Shown: piece after piece, positions 47,745 to 58,056 of the stretch
Position numbering within the stretch: the stretch's first letter is position 1
Layout: every line of letters begins with the position of its first letter
Assembly (NCBI GenBank): GCA_902596585.1
Contig: CACJUL010000003.1
Coordinates: 1 to 64,000, forward strand
Source: an uncultured Prochlorococcus sp.
GTDB taxonomy: Bacteria > Cyanobacteriota > Cyanobacteriia > PCC-6307 > Cyanobiaceae
DNA: 64,000 nt
Direction: 5' to 3'
Notes under the pieces: model-generated
What the model was told of the DNA's origin: nothing
Seen by the model: only the letters and a program-made list of their open reading frames with translations
Database searches by the model: none
Program-made: the position numbers and the translations under genes

Positions 47745-48323
47745 ATGAGTATAAAAGCAATCGAATGTCCTGATGGAGTATGCCACAGCCATCATGGTGG
47801 TCATGCTGTTCCAAGGCAAGCTATGCAGAAAAATCTAGAAAAGCATGGTAAGGACTGGTGCGAGAAATTAGCAGAGAGAATTTATGAAATGTCAGTTGAT
47901 ACTTATTCACAAACAGTCATGCCAAGTCTCCACTCGGCAGGTTGGCAAAGAAGACATTTAGATTGGGAATTTAAGCTTGCAGAAAATGATTCTGAACCTG
48001 ATGAAGCTCTTGTTGAAGGAATTATCAATGCAACAGAAAGCTTTCTAAGGAGTAGTGAGGTGCATCGATTATTTATTCAGGAATTAGTTCAGGGGACATT
48101 TGAGGAAGCAAATGACAAAAAAATAATTTCTAAGGCAATAAAATCAATTATTGAAGAGGAAATTGTTAGTTCACTAAGAGAAAAGAAAGAAACTCTTTTA
48201 AAGAAAATTTCTGCAAAATTAATAGCAGAAGAAAAAGTTAGCGAAGAACTTGCAATAAATTCGGCTAAAGAGGGTTTTGAAGAAGTTGAAAGGCTACTTG
48301 CAAATCACAGCGAGGCAGTTTAA
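47745..48323 (+). CDS. Conserved-looking hypothetical protein
   Basis: A 192-residue protein. Histidine-rich beginning (CPDGVCHSHHGGHAVPRQAM), then WCEKLAERIYEMSVDTYSQT and MPSLHSAGWQRRHLDWEFKL, with a long helical C terminus. The order looks like a protein kept in picocyanobacteria, but I do not know a function. The His/Cys cluster could bind metal. ATG start. Confidence 0.7.
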   Translation: MSIKAIECPDGVCHSHHGGHAVPRQAMQKNLEKHGKDWCEKLAERIYEMSVDTYSQTVMPSLHSAGWQRRHLDWEFKLAENDSEPDEALVEGIINATESFLRSSEVHRLFIQELVQGTFEEANDKKIISKAIKSIIEEEIVSSLREKKETLLKKISAKLIAEEKVSEELAINSAKEGFEEVERLLANHSEAV

Positions 48324-48478
48324 CCATATTCCTTTATATTTTCTTTATATTTAAGGCGAAAATTGATTCAAATATAAATTAAAGATTAAATTATTGTTTG
48401 GAAGTACAAAGTTGTAACTAATTAGACAATAGAACTGTTGTTTGATGTGTTTATCTATATACAACTTTTTAAGTTTCA

Positions 48479-48703
48479 ATGGAAAATTTCATTAGAAAAA
48501 GAATTGATATTGCGACCTGTTGGGCTACCAACAGAATATCTGTTATGGATACTCTAGAAAGATATGAAGACAGCTATGCAATAGCAGAAGAATTTAGAGA
48601 GTGGATATTGCATATCGGAGAAAAGAATGAAAATTTAAGAGATTCTGTTTTAAACTTTCCTAAGGAACTAAAAGAATTATTAGAGCAAGAAGTCAACGAT
48701 TAA
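48479..48703 (+). CDS. Small hypothetical protein, 74 aa
   Basis: Reads MENFIRKRIDIATCWATNRI, SVMDTLERYEDSYAIAEEFR and ends LEQEVND. Helical and acidic, soluble. No family known. 79 bp before the NTRC gene on the same strand. Confidence 0.6.
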   Translation: MENFIRKRIDIATCWATNRISVMDTLERYEDSYAIAEEFREWILHIGEKNENLRDSVLNFPKELKELLEQEVND

Positions 48704-48782
48704 TTAATAAATTCATTACTTGAAACCCGCCCTTCATTAGTTGAGTTTATTTATTATTATTAAGAGTGAATTTAGCAAATAA

Positions 48783-50159
48783 ATGGAAAATAAAGAGACA
48801 AATTCAAATGTAGAAAATGTCGTAATAATTGGCTCGGGGCCTGCAGGTTACACTGCTGCAATATATGCTGCACGAGCAAATCTTCAACCATTACTTGTAA
48901 CAGGATTTAATTCTGGTGGAATTCCAGGTGGTCAATTAATGACTACAACATTTGTTGAAAATTATCCAGGTTTCCCAGATGGAGTACTGGGTCCTGAATT
49001 GATGGATCTAATGAAGGCTCAAGCAGAAAGATGGGGCACTAATTTATACGAAAGTGATGTAGTCTCAATTAATACCGATTCACATCCCTTTGAATTAAAA
49101 ACTTTAGAAGGAACTATAAAATCTAACTCAATTATTATTGCAACTGGAGCGAGTGCAAATAGATTAGGCGTGATAAATGAAGATAAATTCTGGAGTAAAG
49201 GAATAAGTGCTTGTGCAATATGTGATGGAGCCACCCCGCAATTTAGAGATGAAGAATTAGCTGTTATTGGAGGGGGCGATTCTGCATGTGAAGAAGCAGC
49301 ATATCTCACAAAGTATGGAAGCAAAGTGCATTTAATTGTTAGATCAGATAAATTAAGGGCTAGCGCAGCAATGGTTGATAGAGTAAAAGCTAATCCAAAA
49401 ATAGAAATTCATTGGAACACAAAAGTTGATAAAGCGAATGGTTCTGAATGGCTTGAGAGAATAGAAACTATTCACTCTCAAGAAGGTAAAGGGGAAATCA
49501 ATATAAAAGGTCTTTTTTATGCTATAGGGCACACACCTAATACGAAGTTCTTAGGCAACAAAATTGATTTAGATGATAAAGGCTATATTGCTTGCAAATC
49601 AGGAAGGCCAGAAACATCTATTGAAGGCATCTTTGCAGCAGGTGATGTTGTAGATTCTGAGTGGAGACAAGGAGTTACTGCTGCAGGAACTGGATGCATG
49701 GCAGCATTAGCTACTGAAAGATGGTTAGCCGAGAAAAATTTAGCAAAAACTGTAGTCAGAGAAAATCCCGAACCAGAAAAAAAACTTAATTCATCAGATT
49801 TTAATGAAGAAGAAGTTAATGAAGATACATTCGATTCAAACTCTGAATGGCAAAAAGGCAGTTATGCATTAAGGAAACTTTATCACGAGAGTAAAAAACC
49901 TATCTTAGTAATATTTAGTTCCCCAAGCTGCGGCCCATGTCATGTCTTGAAACCTCAGTTAAAAAGGGTAATTAAAGAACTTGATGGTGCAGTGCTGGGC
50001 ATTGAAATAGATATTGATAAAGATCAAGAGATTGCAAAACAAGCTGGTATTAATGGTACGCCAACTGTTCAACTTTTTAAAGAAAAACTATTAAAGAAAC
50101 AATGGCAGGGTGTTAAACAAAGAAGTGAATTTAAAGACGCGATAAAAAATATTATCTAA
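48783..50159 (+). CDS. ntrC (NTRC type trxB): NADPH thioredoxin reductase fused to thioredoxin (NTRC)
   Basis: A 458-residue fusion. Residues about 13-330: flavin reductase (IIGSGPAGYTAAIYAARA; redox pair CAIC at 144-147; GGGDSACEEA for NADPH; FAAGDV for FAD). About 355-458: thioredoxin domain with CGPC at 383-386 (FSSPSCGPCHVLKPQLKRVI). NTRC moves NADPH electrons to peroxiredoxins and to chlorophyll- and carbon-metabolism enzymes in oxygenic phototrophs. Linker rich in Glu/Asn. This is not the nitrogen regulator of the same name. Confidence 0.95.
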   Translation: MENKETNSNVENVVIIGSGPAGYTAAIYAARANLQPLLVTGFNSGGIPGGQLMTTTFVENYPGFPDGVLGPELMDLMKAQAERWGTNLYESDVVSINTDSHPFELKTLEGTIKSNSIIIATGASANRLGVINEDKFWSKGISACAICDGATPQFRDEELAVIGGGDSACEEAAYLTKYGSKVHLIVRSDKLRASAAMVDRVKANPKIEIHWNTKVDKANGSEWLERIETIHSQEGKGEINIKGLFYAIGHTPNTKFLGNKIDLDDKGYIACKSGRPETSIEGIFAAGDVVDSEWRQGVTAAGTGCMAALATERWLAEKNLAKTVVRENPEPEKKLNSSDFNEEEVNEDTFDSNSEWQKGSYALRKLYHESKKPILVIFSSPSCGPCHVLKPQLKRVIKELDGAVLGIEIDIDKDQEIAKQAGINGTPTVQLFKEKLLKKQWQGVKQRSEFKDAIKNII

Positions 50160-50174
50160 ACTAATTGTAATTGT

Positions 50175-50441
50175 TTACTTATTATTCCTCTTAGGATTAT
50201 TTTTATTAGTTGTAGGTTTGCCTCCACCTGAATTTCTCTCTCGATAAGTAATCCTCCCTCTAGAAAGATCATATGGGCTTATCTCTACTAACACCTTGTC
50301 ACCAGCTAGCAATTTAATTCTAAATTTCGTAAGCTTACCAGCAGCTCTGCATAAACATTGATGTCCTTCAGGTTGTTCTAAGGTAACCAAATAAAATCCA
50401 TTCCCCTGCTCTTTTTCTATTACACCTGAAGTTTCAATCAT
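50175..50441 (-). CDS. infA: Translation initiation factor IF-1
   Basis: An 88-residue S1-like OB-fold protein: IETSGVIEKEQGNGFYLVTL, CRAAGKLTKFRIKLLAGDKV and SPYDLSRGRITYRER, then a basic GGGKPTTNKNNPKRNN tail. It binds the 30S A site during initiation. The C-terminal tail is longer than in E. coli. Convergent with NTRC, 15 bp apart. Confidence 0.93.
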   Translation of the reverse strand: MIETSGVIEKEQGNGFYLVTLEQPEGHQCLCRAAGKLTKFRIKLLAGDKVLVEISPYDLSRGRITYRERNSGGGKPTTNKNNPKRNNK

Positions 50442-50533
50442 TAAATAATTTTTTTTCTAAAATTATATTATCAGAAAAAGATTGGCCAAAATTAATTTAA
50501 GAAAAATTAAACGCCTAAAATTTAAAATTTATT

Positions 50534-50746
50534 TTAAATTGAAAATTTAATTTCATTAATTATTTGAAGTTGACCATAGTAAAAATTGGCCTTCGCAATT
50601 TTTTCAGAATCTTCTAATTGATCAAAAAAAACAAATCCAAGGCTTTCCCATAATGAAGATCCGCAAACATTATTTAATTCATTTTTTGCCTCTTTTGCGA
50701 AATTATCAAGTTTTCGTTCAAGATTTTTGGACTTAGAAAGAGACAT
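50534..50746 (-). CDS. Small hypothetical protein, 70 aa
   Basis: Reads MSLSKSKNLERKLDNFAKEA, KNELNNVCGSSLWESLGFVF and ends LQIINEIKFSI. Soluble helical protein, one cysteine. Between infA and ycf39 on the same strand. Not recognised. Confidence 0.6.
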   Translation of the reverse strand: MSLSKSKNLERKLDNFAKEAKNELNNVCGSSLWESLGFVFFDQLEDSEKIAKANFYYGQLQIINEIKFSI

Positions 50747-50801
50747 AAATCAAACAAATTAATTTAGTACAAATATACTATATAAGTTTAAAATTGCAAT
50801 A

Positions 50802-51764
50802 TTAAAAAGGCAATCTCTTTTTTTCTTCAATATTTAGATCAGCTTCCATCTCCCTTAATCTCTTAAGTATTTGTTGGTAGTACTCTTTTATATAACTCTC
50901 TAAAGAAGTCATATCTTCTTTTTTTAGATCCAATATTTCATAGGTTTTGCTCATATCAGCATCTAATGACTCTCCACTACTTGTTACTTCAGCAAAAGCC
51001 AATCTTTCAGCAACGTTTAAAGAATCTTGAAAGAAAGAAACTGCTTTCTGAGTGACATTAATCAGAAATGGGGAAACTCTAAAAATTTTAGCCTTCTTTT
51101 CGCTAAATTTTTCACATAAGGATATGACTTCGTTTGAATCCCATGCTTTAGGGCCAACCAATGGCAATGTTGTTCTATGGGTTTTTGGATTATTAACTGC
51201 TGAGACAATAACTTTTGCCATGTCTTGAGTATTCATGTAGGCAATTTTAGTTGGAGTTCCACTCATCCATACTGCTTGACTATCTAATATTGGGATAGCA
51301 AATTGACCAATAACTCCTTGCATAAAAGCTGCACATTTGAAAATTGTATATTCTAGATCAGACTTCTCAAGTAGTTTTTCGGTACAAAACTTAATGTCCA
51401 TTAATGGGACATTTCTAAACTTCTCTGTATGTAGTATTGAGAGGAATATTACCCTTTTTACCTTTAAAGATTCACAAGCATTAAATAAGTTGAGTTTTCC
51501 ATCCCAATCTATTTCATAAATACTTTTAGGATCATCTGGCTTGCTGGTCGCCGCATCAATAACAACTTCAATATCTTGCAATGAATATTCAATATCAGAT
51601 GAATTTAATAAATTACCTTTCGTCAGCTCACAACCCCATTCTTGTAGAAAAGAAGCCTTCCTTGGGTTTCTAACAAAGCATCTTACGTCATGTCCATCTT
51701 CTATAGCCTGCTTTGCTATTTGCCTTCCAAGTGTCCCTGTTGCTCCTACTAAAAGAATCTTCAT
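50802..51764 (-). CDS. ycf39: Ycf39, atypical SDR photosystem II assembly factor
   Basis: A 320-residue NmrA-like atypical short-chain dehydrogenase. Dinucleotide motif GATGTLGRQIAKQAIEDGHD near residue 7, VRCFVRNPRKASFLQEWG, and VVIDAATSKPDDP. Ycf39 works with Hli proteins to deliver chlorophyll to new D1 in cyanobacteria. Classical SDR catalytic residues are absent, as expected. It is followed upstream on the same strand by petM (57 bp), a pairing common in cyanobacteria. A link to the Hli genes in this window is plausible by family knowledge. Confidence 0.92.
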   Translation of the reverse strand: MKILLVGATGTLGRQIAKQAIEDGHDVRCFVRNPRKASFLQEWGCELTKGNLLNSSDIEYSLQDIEVVIDAATSKPDDPKSIYEIDWDGKLNLFNACESLKVKRVIFLSILHTEKFRNVPLMDIKFCTEKLLEKSDLEYTIFKCAAFMQGVIGQFAIPILDSQAVWMSGTPTKIAYMNTQDMAKVIVSAVNNPKTHRTTLPLVGPKAWDSNEVISLCEKFSEKKAKIFRVSPFLINVTQKAVSFFQDSLNVAERLAFAEVTSSGESLDADMSKTYEILDLKKEDMTSLESYIKEYYQQILKRLREMEADLNIEEKKRLPF

Positions 51765-51821
51765 ATTTAAGATTTACTTAACTTGTAGACCATAACTCAA
51801 TTTGTTATCTAATCGTGAGAA

Positions 51822-51920
51822 TCAATCTCCCTGAAACTTTAATAATAATGCACCACCAACTAAACCTATTGGAATCAGGATCCAAAAAACAGCCGCAATA
51901 CTAAAAATTTCTTTAGCCAT
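51822..51920 (-). CDS. petM: Cytochrome b6f complex subunit PetM
   Basis: A 32-residue protein: [20 protein letters not shown], then [12 protein letters not shown]. One span with the [10 protein letters not shown] end, typical of PetM (subunit 7). It stabilises the cytochrome b6f complex in the thylakoid. Too short for many gene finders. It lies upstream of ycf39 and is probably co-transcribed with it. Confidence 0.9.
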
Positions 51921-52014
51921 AGTAAAAATAAATGATTACTATAATTTACATTCAATATACATTTATTTGTTAAAAAAGTAGATAATGCAAATATCTTGAA
52001 AATTTTTTTTATAA

Positions 52015-52956
52015 ATGAATGATAATTTAAAAAAAGAAAATATTAACTTCCCTAATTACTGGAATTGGAATGGTTTTAAAATTTGTTGGAGTGTAATTGG
52101 CGAAGATAATGAAATTCCAATTATCTTTCTCCACGGATTTGGCGCTAGTCGAAAACATTGGAGAAGTAATTTGGAATATTTTGCAAAAAGGAATTGTGCC
52201 TCGTATTCTTTGGATTTGATAGGATTTGGCGATTCAGATCAACCTGGAATAAAACAAATTGAAAAACTAAACAATGAGATCTGGTGCAGTCAAGTAAAGG
52301 ACTTTATTGACCAGGTGATAAGACCAAAAAATTCTGAGAAAGTTGTTCTTATAGGCAATTCCCTTGGATCATTGGTCGCTTTGACTTGCGCTGTTTCATT
52401 AGAGCCCCAGATTGCAACAGTTATTGCGTCGCCCTTGCCAGATCAAATTCATAAAGTAAAAAAGAAAATAACAAACAAAACATTATTTAAAAAAATTAAA
52501 GATATATTTACAAAAATATTTTTTATATTTTTTCCTTTGGAGATTATTTTATTTTTAATAACCAAGTTAGGGGTTATAAAAGTTGGTCTAAATTCTGCCT
52601 ATTTTAAAAAAGATAAAATAGATAAAGAACTAGTAGATTTAGTAACAAAACCAGTGCTAAAAAAAACCTCAGCTAGATCACTAAGAGCAATGTGTATTGG
52701 AATGGCTACAAGAGATGAAAATTTACAAGCCTCTTATCTTTTACGTAAACTAAATTCCTCAAAAAAAGTTCCTTTTTTATTAATTTGGGGTGATAAAGAT
52801 AATTTCATACCTTTATTTCTTGGTAAAAAGATTGCAAATTTCTACAGATGGGTAAAATTAAAAATAGTATCCAATTCAGGACATTGTGTACATGATGAAG
52901 ATCCTTCTGTTTTCAACAGAATCTCTTATGAATGGATTAGAGATTTAAAAACCTAA
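52015..52956 (+). CDS. Alpha/beta hydrolase
   Basis: A 313-residue hydrolase. IIFLHGFGASRKHWRSNLEY, SLDLIGFGDSDQPG, nucleophile elbow LIGNSLGSLVALTC, LLIWGDKDNFIP with the acid, and NSGHCVHDEDPSVF with the catalytic histidine. A hydrophobic lid region (IFFIFFPLEIILFLITKLG) may reach into membranes. Substrate unknown; resembles hydrolases near pigment or lipid genes. 7 bp before ilvH. Confidence 0.85.
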   Translation: MNDNLKKENINFPNYWNWNGFKICWSVIGEDNEIPIIFLHGFGASRKHWRSNLEYFAKRNCASYSLDLIGFGDSDQPGIKQIEKLNNEIWCSQVKDFIDQVIRPKNSEKVVLIGNSLGSLVALTCAVSLEPQIATVIASPLPDQIHKVKKKITNKTLFKKIKDIFTKIFFIFFPLEIILFLITKLGVIKVGLNSAYFKKDKIDKELVDLVTKPVLKKTSARSLRAMCIGMATRDENLQASYLLRKLNSSKKVPFLLIWGDKDNFIPLFLGKKIANFYRWVKLKIVSNSGHCVHDEDPSVFNRISYEWIRDLKT

Positions 52957-52963
52957 TTAAAAT

Positions 52964-53488
52964 ATGAAACATACATTATCAGTTCTTGTAGAAGACGAAT
53001 CTGGAGCTTTGAGTCGAATCTCAGGTCTTTTTGCAAGAAGGGGATTTAATATAGACAGCCTCGCAGTGGGGCCTGCAGAATCCAAGGGGATTTCAAGGTT
53101 AACAATGGTTGTAGAAGGTGACGATGAAACTCTTCAACAAATGACTAAACAACTAAATAAGTTATTTAATGTTCTAGGAGTTGTGGATTTTACTAATCTC
53201 GCAGCTGTTGAGAGGGAATTAATGTTACTAAAAGTTTCATCAAAAGAAGATACCAGAAGTAATATCTTAGATATAGTTCAGATATTCCGTGCAAAAGTCG
53301 TTGACGTCTCTGATATAGCCTTAACGCTTGAAGTGGTTGGAGATCCTGGAAAGTTAGTTGCTCTAGAAAAATTACTTGAACCTTACGGCATTCTTGAAAT
53401 AGCAAGAACTGGTAAGGTAGCTCTAAAACGTTCTTCAGGAGTTAATACAGAAATGTTGAAAATCAACAAATATTCTTTAGAAATCTAA
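52964..53488 (+). CDS. ilvH: Acetolactate synthase small (regulatory) subunit
   Basis: A 174-residue ACT-domain protein: [40 protein letters not shown] (valine-binding region), then the second ACT-like half ([20 protein letters not shown]). It gives valine feedback to the branched-chain amino-acid enzyme whose catalytic subunit is not in this window. Overlaps the convergent cyclophilin gene by 4 bp at the stop. Confidence 0.94.
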   Translation: MKHTLSVLVEDESGALSRISGLFARRGFNIDSLAVGPAESKGISRLTMVVEGDDETLQQMTKQLNKLFNVLGVVDFTNLAAVERELMLLKVSSKEDTRSNILDIVQIFRAKVVDVSDIALTLEVVGDPGKLVALEKLLEPYGILEIARTGKVALKRSSGVNTEMLKINKYSLEI

Positions 53489-54108
53489 TTAGATATTCTA
53501 ACCTGCTTGATATAATCTTCTTTACTAATTTTTTCTAGTACATCAAGTCCTTCTATAATTTTCCCAAAAATCGAATACCTTCCGTCTAGTTCTGGAATTT
53601 TATTAGTTACAAAAAAAAATTCAGTAGATGAAGAGTTGTTTTTACCACTCTTAACCATAGCAATTGTCCCTTTCTCAAAATTATAAATTAAATCTTCAGT
53701 TTCACTAGAATTTTTTATCTGATAATTATATCTTGGCTTTATTTCTTCTTTAAATTTAATCTCTAAAGGTATTAGAGGGACTGTTTTTTTCAAATTTTGA
53801 TTTCTTTCGGTATAAAATTGAGTGTCTGGATTAACGCCTCCATGTATTAACTTGTTTTGAGGATAATTTATTATCTTATAAAACTTTTGATTTACATAAA
53901 TATCATTATTTATATTCTCTAAAAAGTTTGATACTGTAACTGGATTGTCTTTACCAAACAATTTAACTTTAAAATTTCCTCTTGAAGTTTCAAAAGAAAC
54001 TACTTTATTGTTTCGTATACAACTAAATTTGAGTTTTTGGCAATAATAATTTGGATCGATACTTTTATTGAAACTACAAGCAGGCACCAAAAATATTAAA
54101 GAGATCAA
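53485..54108 (-). CDS. Cyclophilin-type peptidyl-prolyl isomerase, lipoprotein-like
   Basis: A 207-residue protein. [11 protein letters not shown] is a lipobox-like end of a signal, so it may be lipid-anchored. The cyclophilin core follows: [60 protein letters not shown] and [20 protein letters not shown]. The start is uncertain: TTG 54108 is used, but a longer basic N terminus (RVTYL...) without a normal start codon would make a better signal. It lies 29 bp after ycf4. Confidence 0.8.
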   Translation of the reverse strand: MISLIFLVPACSFNKSIDPNYYCQKLKFSCIRNNKVVSFETSRGNFKVKLFGKDNPVTVSNFLENINNDIYVNQKFYKIINYPQNKLIHGGVNPDTQFYTERNQNLKKTVPLIPLEIKFKEEIKPRYNYQIKNSSETEDLIYNFEKGTIAMVKSGKNNSSSTEFFFVTNKIPELDGRYSIFGKIIEGLDVLEKISKEDYIKQVRISN

Positions 54109-54137
54109 ATATGTAACTCTTAAAAGATTTTTTTTCT

Positions 54138-54695
54138 TTATTTTAAACCCTCCAAATTAACATCTAAAAATTTAGCTAACCGCGCTCCCTCTTCTTCTAC
54201 TTGAAGAAGTGGTTTAAGTTCGCCTGCTCCTGTAAGAGGAAGGGGTTTTTTTCTACCTTTAAGTACCAAAGCAATCCTTCTCCTAGGATTAAATCCCTCG
54301 CTTATATCTAATTTAACTGATTTAATTTCATCGAATTTTAATTTAACTTCAATATCCTTAAATAAACCTTTTCTTTTTATCTCTACAGATTTAGTTGATT
54401 TATCGAACAAATTACTTCCTGAACCAAAATTTATATAGACCAAATACCATAAATAAAAATTTAATAAATTAGCTATTACACCATAAGCTCCCATTATTAT
54501 TCCTTGAGGTATGAACAATAAAGTTGAAGGATTCCCTAAGGGTAATAAATCCCTTCCCGTGTAGCTTGATAAAGAAGCCAAGAGAAAACCAATTCCCCCA
54601 ATTGTAAGCATCCCACCAATAATGTAATTCGAAATCTTTCTTGATCCCCCAATTTTTTGTTCGATTTTATCGAAAGTAGAAAGGTCAGAATTCAT
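54138..54695 (-). CDS. ycf4: Photosystem I assembly protein Ycf4
   Basis: A 185-residue thylakoid protein with two N-terminal spans (GGMLTIGGIGFLLASLSSYT; FIPQGIIMGAYGVIANLLNF). LPLGNPSTLLFIPQGIIM and a C-terminal FNPRRRIALVLKGRKKPLPL are Ycf4 hallmarks. It scaffolds PSI assembly. Divergent from psbD across a 182-bp region, so PSI and PSII genes share a regulatory gap. Confidence 0.95.
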   Translation of the reverse strand: MNSDLSTFDKIEQKIGGSRKISNYIIGGMLTIGGIGFLLASLSSYTGRDLLPLGNPSTLLFIPQGIIMGAYGVIANLLNFYLWYLVYINFGSGSNLFDKSTKSVEIKRKGLFKDIEVKLKFDEIKSVKLDISEGFNPRRRIALVLKGRKKPLPLTGAGELKPLLQVEEEGARLAKFLDVNLEGLK

Positions 54696-54877
54696 TTTTA
54701 TCTTTTTTTAGAGCTTAGTTCAGATAATTTAACAAACTAAGGGAGTATTCTTACCTATTTTTTAATAAAAAAGTCAGGAAAGCTTTACAAGGCATTTCAG
54801 ATATACAAAAATTTCCCCACATTACTCTCAATCTTTGTTACAGTCACTGCGTATCCCGAAGCTAAAAACGATTTCTC

Positions 54878-55954
54878 ATGACGATCGCAGTTGGTAGCGC
54901 CCCACAAAGAGGATGGTTTGATGTCCTTGATGATTGGTTGAAGCGCGACCGCTTTGTATTTATTGGTTGGTCCGGACTACTTCTACTTCCTTGTGCATAT
55001 CTTGCTATTGGAGGTTGGTTTGTCGGAACAACATTTGTTACCTCTTGGTACACACATGGAGTTGCAAGCTCATACCTTGAAGGTTGTAACTTTTTAACAG
55101 CAGCTGTAAGTACCCCTGGTGATGCCATGGGACACAGTCTTCTATTTTTATGGGGTCCTGAGGCCCAAGGTAGTTTCGTTAGATGGCTACAACTTGGTGG
55201 TCTTTGGAACTTTGTTGCATTACATGGAGTATTTGGCCTAATTGGTTTTATGCTTCGTCAGTTTGAAATTGCTGGCCTTGTTGGGATTAGACCATACAAT
55301 GCTTTAGCTTTCTCAGCAGTTATTGCAGTTTTCACAAGTATCTTCCTTATTTACCCTTTAGGACAGCATAGTTGGTTCTTCGCACCTTCATTTGGTGTCG
55401 CAGCAATCTTCCGCTACATACTTTTCATTCAAGGTTTTCACAACATTACCTTAAATCCTTTCCACATGATGGGTGTTGCTGGAATTCTTGGTGGTGCTTT
55501 ACTTTGCGCTATCCATGGAGCTACAGTTCAAAACACTTTATATGAAGATACAAGTATCTACACAGATGGTAAGGTTCAAAGTTCAACATTTAGAGCTTTC
55601 GACCCAACACAAGAAGAAGAAACCTATTCAATGATTACAGCGAATAGATTCTGGAGTCAAATCTTCGGTATCGCTTTCTCTAACAAGCGTTTCTTACACT
55701 TTTTGATGCTATTTGTACCTGTAATGGGTATGTGGACATCTTCAATTGGTATTGTCGGATTAGCATTGAATTTAAGAGCTTATGATTTTGTAAGCCAAGA
55801 AATCCGTGCAGCAGAAGATCCAGAATTTGAAACTTTCTATACAAAAAATATACTTTTGAACGAAGGTATGCGAGCATGGATGTCTTCTGTGGATCAACCA
55901 CACGAAAACTTTGTATTCCCTGAGGAGGTTCTTCCACGTGGAAACGCCCTTTAA
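54878..55954 (+). CDS. psbD: Photosystem II D2 protein
   Basis: A 358-residue reaction-centre protein with five spans: [20 protein letters not shown], the His of [11 protein letters not shown] for P680 and non-heme iron, [15 protein letters not shown]-like [14 protein letters not shown] for QA binding, and a C terminus ending [10 protein letters not shown]. The last 17 bp overlap psbC, the classic psbD-psbC arrangement. Single copy here. The 5' gap contains no obvious Shine-Dalgarno closer than GAAG. Confidence 0.98.
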   Translation: MTIAVGSAPQRGWFDVLDDWLKRDRFVFIGWSGLLLLPCAYLAIGGWFVGTTFVTSWYTHGVASSYLEGCNFLTAAVSTPGDAMGHSLLFLWGPEAQGSFVRWLQLGGLWNFVALHGVFGLIGFMLRQFEIAGLVGIRPYNALAFSAVIAVFTSIFLIYPLGQHSWFFAPSFGVAAIFRYILFIQGFHNITLNPFHMMGVAGILGGALLCAIHGATVQNTLYEDTSIYTDGKVQSSTFRAFDPTQEEETYSMITANRFWSQIFGIAFSNKRFLHFLMLFVPVMGMWTSSIGIVGLALNLRAYDFVSQEIRAAEDPEFETFYTKNILLNEGMRAWMSSVDQPHENFVFPEEVLPRGNAL

Positions 55955-57320
55955 TAACTTATTAAGAGCTCCAAACCAAAGTATTGAGGAAACTGGCTAT
56001 GCCTGGTATGTAGGCAATGCTAGATTAATCAATTTATCTGGACGTTTATTAGGAGCTCACATTGCTCACTCTGGACTTATTGTCTTTTGGGCGGGAGCAA
56101 TGATGCTCTTCGAGGTTAATCATTTTACTTTTGATAAACCAATGTGGGAGCAAGGTCTAATCTGTATGCCACACGTTGCTATGTTTGGTTACGGAATAGG
56201 TCCTGGTGGTGAAGTTACTGATATCATGCCTTTCTTCCAGGCAGGTGTGGTTCATTTAATAGCTTCAGCTGTTCTTGGTTTTGGTGGTATTTACCATTCA
56301 TTAGCAGGTCCAGAAAAACTTGAAGAAGATTTTCCATTTTTCTCCACAGATTGGAGAGACAAAAATCAAATGACCAATATTCTTGGATATCATTTGATTG
56401 TTCTAGGTGTAGGTGCTCTAGCATGGTCAGTAAACTGGTGTTTTATTGGCGGTGCATATGATACATGGGCACCTGGTGGTGGTGAAGTTAGACTTGTAAA
56501 TCCAACGTTAGATCCAAGAGTTATTCTTGGTTATCTATTTAGATCTCCTTGGGGAGGAGCTGGTTCAATAATCGGTGTTAACTCCATTGAAGATATTGTT
56601 GGTGGACATGTTTACGTGGGTATTACTGCAATTATTGGAGGAATATTCCATATCTTTACTAAACCCTTTGGATGGGCAAGAAGAGCATTCATCTGGAATG
56701 GTGAAGGACTATTAAGTTATGCTCTTGGTGGAATATGTGTTGCAAGTTTTATTGCTTCAACATTCATCTGGTTTAACAACACTGCTTACCCTTCTGAGTT
56801 TTATGGTCCAACAAACGCTGAAGCTTCACAGGCACAAAGCTTTACTTTCCTTGTGAGAGACCAAAGAATTGGAGCTAACGTAGGTTCAACAATGGGACCA
56901 ACTGGTTTAGGTAAGTATCTCATGAGATCTCCTACTGGTGAAATTATATTTGGTGGTGAAACAATGAGATTTTGGGATTTCAGAGGTCCATGGTTAGAGC
57001 CTTTAAGAGGACCTAACGGATTGAGCCTTGAAAAAATCCAGAATGATATTCAGCCTTGGCAGGTAAGAAGAGCTGCTGAATATATGACTCATGCTCCTAA
57101 CGCTTCTATCAACTCCGTTGGTGGAATCATTACAGAGCCTAATGCTGTTAACTTCGTTAACTTAAGACAGTGGTTAGCTGCAGCTCAATTCTTCCTAGGA
57201 TGGTTTACATTTATTGGTCATCTTTGGCATGCTGGTCGTGCTAGAGCAGCCGCTGCTGGTTTCGAAAAAGGAATCGACAGAAAGAGTGAACCAGCTCTAG
57301 AAATGCCTGATTTAGATTAA
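55938..57320 (+). CDS. psbC: Photosystem II CP43 protein
   Basis: A 460-residue core antenna protein. GTG at 55938-55940 is the start ([12 protein letters not shown]), inside psbD, with GAGGAGG about 10 bp upstream at 55922-55928. An upstream in-frame ATG at 55911 would add nine residues (YSLRRFFH) before the conserved N terminus and is rejected. Six spans with chlorophyll-binding histidines; the large lumenal loop contains [20 protein letters not shown] and [20 protein letters not shown]. Followed by a good terminator. Confidence 0.98.
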   Translation: METPFNNLLRAPNQSIEETGYAWYVGNARLINLSGRLLGAHIAHSGLIVFWAGAMMLFEVNHFTFDKPMWEQGLICMPHVAMFGYGIGPGGEVTDIMPFFQAGVVHLIASAVLGFGGIYHSLAGPEKLEEDFPFFSTDWRDKNQMTNILGYHLIVLGVGALAWSVNWCFIGGAYDTWAPGGGEVRLVNPTLDPRVILGYLFRSPWGGAGSIIGVNSIEDIVGGHVYVGITAIIGGIFHIFTKPFGWARRAFIWNGEGLLSYALGGICVASFIASTFIWFNNTAYPSEFYGPTNAEASQAQSFTFLVRDQRIGANVGSTMGPTGLGKYLMRSPTGEIIFGGETMRFWDFRGPWLEPLRGPNGLSLEKIQNDIQPWQVRRAAEYMTHAPNASINSVGGIITEPNAVNFVNLRQWLAAAQFFLGWFTFIGHLWHAGRARAAAAGFEKGIDRKSEPALEMPDLD

Positions 57321-57340
57321 ATTCTATCTCAACTAAAAAG

Positions 57341-57367
57341 CCCTATCTTTTGATAGGGTTTTTTTTT
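57341..57367 (+). terminator. Terminator after psbC
   Basis: CCCTATC (57341-57347) and GATAGGG (57352-57358) form a 7-bp stem with a 4-nt loop and are followed by nine T. Confidence 0.92.
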
Positions 57368-57378
57368 GCTCGATTTTA

Positions 57379-57990
57379 TTATCTGTATAAATTTTCTCTG
57401 AGCCATGGCAGGCTTAAACCCATTACATTACTGAAACAACCCTCTATTTTTTCTATATATTTACCACCTATACCTTCCAAGGCGAATCCCCCGGCGCAGT
57501 ATAAAGGTTCATTTGTATCTACATAACTCTTGATTTCCCAATCTCCCAACTTAGAAAAATAAACTTTTGAACTTACTGTTTTTTTTATTATTTCAGTGAT
57601 TTTAAAATTTTTGGAAGTTGAATCAAAATTCCCAATTATTAGAGTATGACCAGTATGTAAAAATCCAAATTCTCCAGACATTTTTTTCCATCTAATAAAT
57701 GCCTCCTCTTTATTAGATGGTTTTCCATAAGCTTCTCCTTTAAATTCAAAAATTGAATCGCACCCAAGTATTTCCAATGGACCATAATTAAATTCTTCGG
57801 GCAATGATAAGTTTTGAATATTTTCAGATAAATTATTAGCCTTTTGAAAAGATAATTCCAAAGCTAAATTAAATATATTCTTTTCTTGAATAGTAGTTTC
57901 ATCAAAGTCACTTGATTTTTGGATAAATTCAATTTGACAATTTTCTAGTAATTTCTTTCTAGATTGAGAAGCAGAGGCTAGAATTAACAC
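57379..57990 (-). CDS. maf: Maf-like nucleoside triphosphate pyrophosphatase
   Basis: A 203-residue housecleaning enzyme that hydrolyses non-canonical or pyrimidine NTPs. [18 protein letters not shown] at the start is the Maf signature (S-SPRR-like SRKK), with [22 protein letters not shown], and [26 protein letters not shown] near the end. GTG start at 57990. Convergent with psbC. Confidence 0.88.
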   Translation of the reverse strand: MLILASASQSRKKLLENCQIEFIQKSSDFDETTIQEKNIFNLALELSFQKANNLSENIQNLSLPEEFNYGPLEILGCDSIFEFKGEAYGKPSNKEEAFIRWKKMSGEFGFLHTGHTLIIGNFDSTSKNFKITEIIKKTVSSKVYFSKLGDWEIKSYVDTNEPLYCAGGFALEGIGGKYIEKIEGCFSNVMGLSLPWLRENLYR

Positions 57991-58056
57991 AAATTTTTTT
58001 CCAAATTATAATTCAAATTACTAATTAATAAATTTCAAAATTAATATAAATTACTA

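Noticed and set aside
48783-50159. Two separate genes, thioredoxin reductase and thioredoxin
   Set aside because: The frame is continuous through the linker with no internal stop, and the fused NTRC form is normal in oxygenic phototrophs.
55911-55937. ATG at 55911 as the psbC start
   Set aside because: It adds YSLRRFFH, which is not part of CP43; GTG 55938 has a Shine-Dalgarno at the right distance and gives the conserved N terminus.
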